A stretch of 64,000 nt of DNA from positions 17,852,001 through 17,916,000 of the forward strand of contig BSBM01000047.1 in the NCBI GenBank assembly GCA_027924585.1, in the 5' to 3' direction. A program made the translations under genes and the position numbers. Under the pieces are notes generated by a model, which was given only the letters and a program-made list of their open reading frames with translations, was not told the DNA's origin and ran no database searches. Positions 60,699 through 64,000 of this stretch are shown piece after piece. Numbering within the stretch: position 1 is the stretch's first letter; each line of letters begins with the position of its first letter. The stretch comes from Larix kaempferi. Lineage: Eukaryota; Streptophyta; Pinopsida; Pinales; Pinaceae.

Positions 60699-61043
60699 CC
60701 ATTTCTATTTTTTTAATTTATCTCAAATAAGCAAAGTATATTACTTTTACATAAAATTAAGTTTTTTAATCTATGTGTAAGAAGCTTCATGTAGAATTTC
60801 ACATATTAAAAATAGAAATTCATAATTGTTATAAAACATAATACTGATTAAGTTAAATTTAGTTAGTTTTGCATATTTCTAACACTCATTTTTATAAGCT
60901 CTCTATAAACATTGTAAATTAGCTACAAATAACAAAGTGGAGTTATTTGTTTCTTACAAAGTCATCAAATTGGTTGGCATACAGGGATTCATAACTTGGT
61001 TATCATATAGGAAGACACCAAATAATATATATCTTAGACCAAT
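60699..61043. other. AT-rich spacer
   Basis: About 345 bp with no recognised gene or repeat. It forms the insertion site of element IV; its last five bases are CCAAT. Confidence 0.6.
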
Positions 61044-61806
61044 TGTTAGCACCAGAATTGTGCTAAATATTAGATGGGACCTAGGCTCCCAAGATCAACA
61101 AGGACAAGTTTTATTTCTCGGTCTGCATGACACTGAAGCAGAAAGTAAAGAGTCGAGCGCAGCCAGTCAGGCCCAAGAAGGATTTATCCAACAGGACACG
61201 AACTCTAAAGGATGGTCATTGGAATGGGATTCAAAGAGCTATGCCGGTGGTAGAAAGGGAACCTTGTGGTTGGCGGGGAGTGAAATGGAATGGGATCGAT
61301 GGTCCAGATCGCCCATTGTGGGGAAGATTGTGGGCTCTTTAGTCGCAAGCAGGAAAGGTTAATCGATGTGCATGTCTAGGAAAATCAATGGTTGATCGCC
61401 TGGATCAACAGCCAGAAGTGAGTTCGCATTTCCCACATGTGCACTAATGACCGCATTTCATATTTGCAAAGTCCAACTAAACCCTGGGATATTCTGACGG
61501 CTATGATTCAAAGGGGGGAAGATCTACGGCTCAGATTGAATTCGCAAATCTTGCTTGTGCGATGAGTCGATCAGCTCTAGATTTGCAAAAGGGGATAGCA
61601 GCAATGCCACCCAATGGTCTAGATCTAGGTAAGGTGTAAATCGACGGCGCTCATTTGATGATACGGTGGAAGGGTGAAAGGTCACCTCGCTGGCACCAAA
61701 TGATGACCAGTGAGGCCAGAGCCACCTTAGCACCATCACACGCCTCCCCACCTATTTGATAGGCCATGTCAAGCATGCATACAGTCAAATCGATTGGTAG
61801 TCATCA

Positions 61807-62145
61807 TTGCTGCTCGATTGGGAGATATGTCAGGCCAATAGGGAAGGGGTCATCGCACGAAGCTATCATCATTGTCATGGTCATTATAGGCACGACCCTC
61901 ACATCCCGATTCGGTGTAATGGCATAGGGAAGGTGGAAAACCTGGGCGCTCAAGCATTTGGCAGTTGCAGTATGGTTATGGAAAGCAACCAGGGAGCCGA
62001 GGGGGTGGTTGTGCCTCAACAGCTATGGTCTAAGATGGAAGAAGAGGATATTCGTTCCTTCCCACTTGTTTTCGACTACATGGAGGAGATTTCATCCAGC
62101 GAATCAGAGGAGCTAGAGGACCAGCAGGGGCGCAGAAGGAATTGA
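61807..62145 (+). other. Unrecognised 112-residue open frame inside the element IV LTR
   Basis: Frame begins MLLDWEICQANREG and ends with an acidic tail (ISSSESEELEDQQGRRRN). I see no domain, signal peptide or membrane segment. It lies upstream of the LTR TATA box, so it would not be in the element's own transcript from the 5' LTR. It could be captured host sequence, an old fragment, or chance. Confidence 0.25.
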
Positions 62146-62625
62146 TGTCAATCAGAGAAGAAAGGAGCTTCCAAGGGTGAGCAAGGCATGCACCCAGATA
62201 TGGAAATCATCAGGGATCTCATCCTCCCCACAGAAGTGCCGTCACCTCACATTTCAGTAGAGAATAGGCGAGATGAAGACGTCTGGAAGGTGGAGGATTT
62301 CTTCAGGCTGTAGGGCAAATTAAAGGATCTGAAATGAAGCGACGCGTTGTTCATGTCATTTTTCTGCCCACCGAGCAAGTCTGACATTGGCTAGATTTGT
62401 ATTAATTGTCTATTTTCTCTAATTTTTCAGTTCTTCCAGAAATCCACATAGCATTTAAAATTGTCGTAGTTTAAGGCTCTGCAAGAAAACACCTCAAGGA
62501 AGTGGCCGTGGTTAGTTAGTAGTTGTTTTCACCTTATGCTTCGCTGTCAGAAGTAGCTAACCGAGCCCTGTATGTGGTGGCATTTTTTGTAACAGTTTTT
62601 GATACTCGGTCCAGGGCCGAGAGCC

Positions 62626-62633
62626 TATAAATA
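62626..62633 (+). promoter_or_regulatory. TATA box of the element IV LTR
   Basis: TATAAATA in a C+G-richer setting; transcription would begin near 62660 and run into the PBS and leader. Inferred by sequence and position. Confidence 0.55.
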
Positions 62634-63430
62634 ACAATGTAATAAAATACCAATGGGTTGGAAAATCATTTGGTCAAGGCCTGGGAGAGCCTAGTTTTTT
62701 ATTTCTGAGGTATCGTCCTTAATAGAATTGCAGCGTTTGTAATGAACGTTCCAACAGAGATTCATGTGTTGCTTTGCTTACAGTCTGTTCATTCTCTTCT
62801 CTAATGTGATTGTACTTTCCTGTTATTCATTTCCATTATGTTTTCCCTTTCATATCTGAAATCAGTGTATAATAGTATAGAATTCTTGGCAATAGGATCT
62901 AGCTACTATTTCACATGTTCACTCAATAGTTCTACTAAAGTTGATATTGAATTCAACCATGATGGTTGCTCATATCGATGGTCTGTTCTTGCCTTCTTCT
63001 TTTATTCCCTAACATTAGCATTTCGATGGGAAGTGGGTGGCTACCTTGCCTCTGTTCTGGTATCTCAAACTACAGCACTGTTATTTGATTTATGTATCAT
63101 ATCTTGACTCCATTTGCTCACGTCTCTCTTATGATTATCCTGCCAAACTATAAATGATTTTGCTCCCCTTACAGAAATATGACCCTCTAAATGTGTTTTG
63201 ATTGAATATCTTCAATAAGAAGACTGTCGATTTATTTCCAATTTTTTTGGGTCTTCTATGCATATTCTTCACGGCTGCAAGTTTATTGATTATATTTTAG
63301 TCTTTGATAGATTTGTAGAGAGATCCCTCTCTGTTTGTGTTAGGTCAGTAGCACGAGCTACAGTGGTTCGTGGTTACCCCTTGATGGCTCTCTCCCATAG
63401 CCTTGGGGGTCATTTTCAGTGCTAACAAAT

Positions 63431-63447
63431 TGGCGCCGCTACGGGGG
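63431..63447 (+). other. Primer-binding site of element IV
   Basis: TGGCGCCGCTACGGGGG follows the LTR end (GCTAACA) after AAT. It closely resembles the TGGCGCCGTTGCCGGGGA tRNA-Asp-type PBS of plant gypsy elements. Confidence 0.85.
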
Positions 63448-63612
63448 AACGATTTTTTCTATCACCCCTGGGAGAATGACTAGGTTCTAGTTCTGGTTGT
63501 TGAAGGTGAACAATGGTCAGACATAGAAAGGGCTGTATACTTTTCACTTGGTGACTCCGCTCATGATTTAATTTGCAGACTCCACCGGAGAACAAACTCA
63601 GCCGTTTTGGAC

Positions 63613-64000
63613 ATGGAAGAACTAAGGTCTAGGTATCAAGGTATAAACCTCCTCAAAGAGGTCTTGTTCTTCTGTGTTGGTTTCCTTTTTCCTTTATGTA
63701 TATACATCAAAAAACTCTTGTCTCACCGAAGATCTCTAAGTCATGAGAGGGCCTCCTTTGTATACCCTTCACTAGAATTTGAAAATGTACATCCTCCTCT
63801 CTCCCCTAGAGCCAAACCCGCCCTTCTTGCCGAACTATGTAAGATCCATACCCAACCTCACAGATCCCATGAGGGAAAAACTAGAAATGATCTCCATGTG
63901 CATAATCCCTCGCCTTCCAGATTTCAGCTAAGATATAGCCCCTTAAAGCTACCCCCTGTGCTTCATGAATTTCCTCCCAAATACCATAAATACCTCCTTG
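63613..64000 (+). CDS. Partial open frame, probable start of element IV gag
   Basis: An ATG at 63613 opens a frame of 129 codons with no stop before the window ends. The same frame is already open from 63484, after a TAG at 63481. Residues 18-34 are hydrophobic (EVLFFCVGFLFPLCIYIKKL), a possible membrane or hydrophobic helix; the following part is basic and rich in Pro, His and Ser, ending LHEFPPKYHKYLL. No capsid or knuckle motif is reached. Position after LTR and PBS argues for gag or a leader protein, but this is not shown by a domain. It seems intact, so element IV may be younger than its neighbours. Confidence 0.45.
   Translation, partial: MEELRSRYQGINLLKEVLFFCVGFLFPLCIYIKKLLSHRRSLSHERASFVYPSLEFENVHPPLSPRAKPALLAELCKIHTQPHRSHEGKTRNDLHVHNPSPSRFQLRYSPLKLPPVLHEFPPKYHKYLL

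Larger units (their letters stand above)
61044..63427 (+). repeat. 5' LTR of element IV (complete, 2384 bp)
   Basis: Starts TGTTAGCAC and ends GTGCTAACA, perfect 9-bp terminal inverted repeats. A TATA box (TATAAATA, 62626-62633) and AATAAA (62641-62646) lie close together, followed by about 780 bp to the LTR end. A dyad CTCGG/CCGAG sits just before the TATA box (62605-62621). Confidence 0.88.
61044..64000 (+). mobile_element. Element IV: 5' end of an LTR retrotransposon with tRNA-Asp-type PBS (runs off window)
   Basis: A complete LTR (61044-63427) is followed three bases later by a primer-binding site and then a leader and open frame that reaches the window end. The PBS type is shared by Athila/Tat-type gypsy elements in plants, so that is the likely group (inference). 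The rest lies beyond 64000. The orientation is opposite to chromoviruses I-III. Confidence 0.85.

Noticed and set aside
60937-61362. 141-residue open frame as a gene
   Set aside because: It crosses the LTR start at 61044, so it joins flank and transposon by chance.
1-64000. tRNA or rRNA genes
   Set aside because: I saw no cloverleaf with T-loop GGTTCGAATCC-like core or rRNA signature on either strand; a covariance-model scan would be needed to exclude a decayed copy.

Overview
The window is nuclear DNA of a land plant with a large, repeat-filled genome. The evidence is one intron-containing plant gene (a beta-expansin), chromodomain-bearing Ty3/gypsy retrotransposons with very long LTRs, nested insertions with target-site duplications, AT-rich spacers and satellite-like arrays. 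Low gene density and old, heavily mutated elements would fit a gymnosperm, but nothing here fixes the species.

Layout. 1-1975: AT-rich flank with four separate local tandem duplications, the last ending about 110 bp before a TATA box. 1976-3717: a five-exon beta-expansin gene on the + strand, the only ordinary gene seen. 3718-10044: spacer, including the start of a long LTR at 5372 ('family S', + strand). 10045-10772: a copia-like LTR. 10782-21196: chromovirus I (- strand), with a complete 4.2 kb 3' LTR, decayed gag-pol, PBS, and a 5' LTR cut to 1.4 kb. 21197-24138: AT-rich DNA. 24139-26590: a 2.45 kb array of a 10-bp unit that carries a W-box core (TTGACC/T) on the - strand. 26591-28657: spacer with two related palindromes. 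28658-34087: chromovirus III (- strand, short LTRs, decayed, N-terminal gag deleted). 34088-38693: two abutting fragments of long LTRs. 38694-40931: AT-rich DNA with diverged repeats. 40932-60608: chromovirus II (- strand), relative of I, broken by two later insertions of family S solo LTRs (41196-45820 and 50053-54965), each with a perfect 5-bp target-site duplication. 60609-60698: an inverted scrap of the same LTR. 61044-64000: 5' end of a different LTR retrotransposon (+ strand), with complete 2.4 kb LTR, tRNA-Asp-type PBS and an open reading frame running off the window.

How it fits together. The expansin is the only gene predicted to make a host protein: a secreted cell-wall-loosening protein. 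The rest is layered retrotransposon debris. Order can be read from nesting: chromovirus II inserted first, and two family S elements later landed in its 3' LTR and in its integrase and then collapsed to solo LTRs. Chromoviruses I and II both keep only the PBS-proximal 1.3-1.4 kb of the 5' LTR, with breakpoints slightly downstream of possible TATA boxes. The candidates most worth a second look are the 10-bp W-box array, the cluster of spaced dyads in the family I LTR, the duplicated splice donor in the expansin gene, and the matching truncation of two 5' LTRs. No wholly new coding system was found.
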